DNA of 23,791 nt from NCBI GenBank assembly GCA_018817245.1, contig JAHIUG010000012.1, positions 1-23,791 of the forward strand, given 5' to 3'. Below, piece after piece: positions 22,304 to 23,791 of this stretch. The stretch comes from Patescibacteria group bacterium (GTDB taxonomy: Bacteria; Patescibacteriota; Patescibacteriia; 2-12-FULL-60-25). Numbering within the stretch: the stretch's first letter is position 1; every line of letters begins with the position of its first letter. Under the pieces are notes generated by a model that ran no database searches, was not told the origin of the DNA, and worked only from the letters and a program-made list of their open reading frames with translations. The position numbers and the translations under genes were made by a program.

Positions 22304-23581
22304 ATGTTAGGAAAACTCCAGGCAGCACTGCGTATAAAAGAGATTAGAAACGCTCTTCTGTTTGTGGCGGGTGTAATGGTTTTATTCAGAGTTACCGCGC
22401 ATATTCCTTTGCCCGGAGTAGATCTGGAGGCATTGAGCAACTTTTTTCAGGCCAATCAAATATTGGGTCTATTAAATATTTTTTCCGGTGGAACCATTAG
22501 TAATTTTTCAGTGGTTGCCCTAGGTGTTGCGCCCTACATCACATCAGCCATTATTTTCCAGCTTTTGACAATGATAGTGCCAAGCTTAGAGGCTATTCAA
22601 AAGGAAGGGGAATCAGGACAAAAGAGGATAAATCAATGGACACGTCTGTTAACAGTTCCATTGGCTTTTATGCAGGGTTTTGGTCTATTGGCCATTTTTC
22701 GACAATCGCAGTTTCAAATCATGCCGCAAATGGATGCTTTATATCTGGTAACCTTGATAGCTACCGTGACTGCCGGAACCATTTTTCTAATGTGGTTGGG
22801 TGAGCTGATCTCTGAGAAAAAGATCGGAAACGGAATTTCACTCATGATTTTTGCCGGTATTTTGGCCGGATTCCCGCAGCAAGCTCAGCAGCTTTTTGTA
22901 ACCTTTGATCAGTCGCAAATAGTGACGTGGATTATTTACGCTTTGATAGCTCTAGTAACAATAGTTGGTGTTGTTTATGTAACTGAAGCGCAGCGTAATA
23001 TTCCGGTTCAATATGCGAGACAGATGAGAGGAGCGGGTGTTTTATCAGGTGGCGTAGCTTCAAATCTACCTTTGCGAGTTAACATGGCCGGAGTTATCCC
23101 AATCATCTTCGCCATTTCTCTTCTAATTATGCCGTCCATGATCGCTCAATTCTTCATGGGTGCGCAAACAGCATGGGTTGCGAGCGTGGCAACTTGGGTG
23201 GTAACGACTCTGCAAAATCAGGTGGTTTATGCAGTACTTTATTTCGTTTTGGTATTTGGCTTCACATTCTTTTACACTGCAATCGTTTTTCATCCGGATA
23301 GAATAGCCGAGAATTTACAGAAGCAAGGTGGTTTTGTCCCGGGAATTCGTCCAGGCAAACCAACAGCCGACTATCTGAATGCAGTTATTAATCGTATCAA
23401 TCTTTTTGGCGCTACTTTTTTGGGCTCGATAGCAGTTCTTCCTTTGTTAGCTCAGGGAGCAGGTGGTTCAAGATTGCTTGCCATTGGAGGCACATCGCTT
23501 CTAATTGTTGTCTCTGTTGTTATAGAATCCGTGAAACAGGTTGAATCACAAATCACAATGCGACAATACGACGCATATTAA
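22304..23581 (+). CDS. secY: Preprotein translocase subunit SecY
   Basis: A 425-residue SecY, the channel of the SecYEG translocon, with about ten transmembrane helices. Recognisable are the plug region FSGGTISNFSVVALGVAPYI (about 55-75), LLTMIVPSLEAIQKEGESGQ and the cytoplasmic loop RNIPVQYARQMRG, plus FTFFYTAIVFHPDRIAENLQ and GFVPGIRPGKPTADYL near the end. I start at ATG 22304; a TTG nine bases earlier is in frame. It is the last gene of the cluster here. adk and map, which often follow secY, are not in the window; a terminator-like hairpin and a possible convergent gene come next. Confidence 0.98.
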   Translation: MLGKLQAALRIKEIRNALLFVAGVMVLFRVTAHIPLPGVDLEALSNFFQANQILGLLNIFSGGTISNFSVVALGVAPYITSAIIFQLLTMIVPSLEAIQKEGESGQKRINQWTRLLTVPLAFMQGFGLLAIFRQSQFQIMPQMDALYLVTLIATVTAGTIFLMWLGELISEKKIGNGISLMIFAGILAGFPQQAQQLFVTFDQSQIVTWIIYALIALVTIVGVVYVTEAQRNIPVQYARQMRGAGVLSGGVASNLPLRVNMAGVIPIIFAISLLIMPSMIAQFFMGAQTAWVASVATWVVTTLQNQVVYAVLYFVLVFGFTFFYTAIVFHPDRIAENLQKQGGFVPGIRPGKPTADYLNAVINRINLFGATFLGSIAVLPLLAQGAGGSRLLAIGGTSLLIVVSVVIESVKQVESQITMRQYDAY

Positions 23582-23775
23582 ACATTGTCACCAAGAAAGT
23601 TTTCGGGGTCAATGTCCGAACGAGGAGCGCGGTAATCTGCGTTCTTTTTGTTTAAATAATGAGATGAGAGCCATTTTTTAAAGGTGAAGTTGCTGACCCA
23701 AAATATGATTACTGCCAGTGAAAAGGTAGTTTGCAGAACCCACCAGAAATCTCCTATCGGACACTTTTGGTGGGT
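23578..23775 (-). pseudogene. Protein-like minus-strand frame, C-terminus of a small membrane protein without a visible start
   Basis: Read on the minus strand from 23775 to the TAA at 23578-23580, about 65 codons are open. They encode a hydrophobic helix (TTFSLAVIIFWVSNFTF) followed by a polar tail (KKWLSSHYLNKKNADYRAPR, then SDIDPENFLGDNV). The composition looks like a real C-terminus. No ATG, GTG or TTG lies in this frame, and a TAA at 23776-23778 closes it upstream. A nearby ATG (23789, minus strand) starts MKILKPTKSVR in another frame. It may be a frameshifted or hairpin-disrupted gene, or chance. Its 3' end overlaps the secY stop. The terminator-like hairpin below lies within it. Confidence 0.35.
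23624..23649 (+). terminator. Intrinsic terminator after secY
   Basis: GAGCGC (23625-23630) pairs with GCGTTC (23639-23644) with one G·U, loop GGTAATCT, then TTTTT. It lies 43 nt after the secY stop. If the minus-strand frame is a real gene, this hairpin may be coincidental. Confidence 0.5.
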
Positions 23776-23777
23776 TT
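23737..23777. repeat. TCCTATCGG hairpin family, copy 3
   Basis: AACCCACCA (23737-23745) pairs with TGGTGGGTT (23768 to 23776 approximately), with A-rich and T-rich inner sides and tip TCTCCTATCGGACAC. The tip motif equals that of the copies at 10109 and 10232 while the outer stem differs. Confidence 0.6.
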
Positions 23778-23791
23778 AAGGATTTTCATAC

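Noticed and set aside
1..23791. CRISPR array, tRNA or rRNA genes, insertion sequence
   Set aside because: No regularly spaced direct repeats, no tRNA cloverleaf with a T-loop motif, no rRNA sequence and no transposase frame were seen.

Overview
The window reads as a stretch of a bacterial chromosome from the Candidate Phyla Radiation (Patescibacteria), probably a Parcubacteria-type lineage. That placement is an inference. The evidence is a continuous str–S10–spc ribosomal gene cluster with no rpmD (uL30) between rpsE and rplO (absence of uL30 is a known CPR trait), an S12 with an extra N-terminal segment, compact A/T-rich leaders mostly without Shine-Dalgarno sequences, and the EF-G/EF-Tu sequence style. 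UGA is used as a stop (rpsS and the gene at 3920-4468 end in TGA), so this is genetic code 11 and not the UGA=Gly code of Gracilibacteria/SR1.

Region 1 (1-4468) is a tightly packed signalling operon. It holds a 5'-truncated GAF/HisKA/HATPase histidine kinase, a two-domain KaiC-like ATPase, a six-helix membrane sensor-like protein, a stand-alone two-helix HAMP protein, and a small KaiC-like protein whose P-loop is degenerate. The genes overlap by 1-4 nt or are 3 nt apart. Together they look like the parts of one receptor split over several polypeptides around a KaiC-type switch, with no kaiA or kaiB in view. Region 2 (4484-6658) carries an M50 site-2-type metalloprotease and a large polytopic membrane protein of unknown function.

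Region 3 (about 6660-12579) is the str operon plus rpsJ: promoter, rpsL, rpsG, fusA, a 546-nt non-coding stretch with REP-like repeats and hairpins, a small acidic protein with a Phd/YefM-like start, a second good promoter, tuf and rpsJ. Region 4 (12580-13033) is a 454-nt gap where rpsJ and rplC would normally be adjacent. It holds a palindromic repeat, a strongly structured RNA ending in a 21-bp G·U-rich hairpin plus T-run, and an unusual rplC leader with AGGAGG in a hairpin loop. Region 5 (13034-23581) is rplC-D-W-B, rpsS, rplV, rpsC, rplP, rpmC, rpsQ, rplN-X-E, rpsN-H, rplF-R, rpsE, rplO and secY, all on the + strand. The last 210 nt hold a probable terminator, a hairpin belonging to a three-copy family, and a minus-strand reading frame that looks protein-like but lacks a start in the window.

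The most unusual material is non-coding: the rpsJ–rplC structured RNA, three hairpins sharing the apical motif TCCTATCGG on different stems, and a set of imperfect palindromes sitting just upstream of ribosomal genes. The KaiC/split-sensor operon is the most interesting protein-coding system. All functional claims beyond the translation genes, SecY and the protease motifs are inference.
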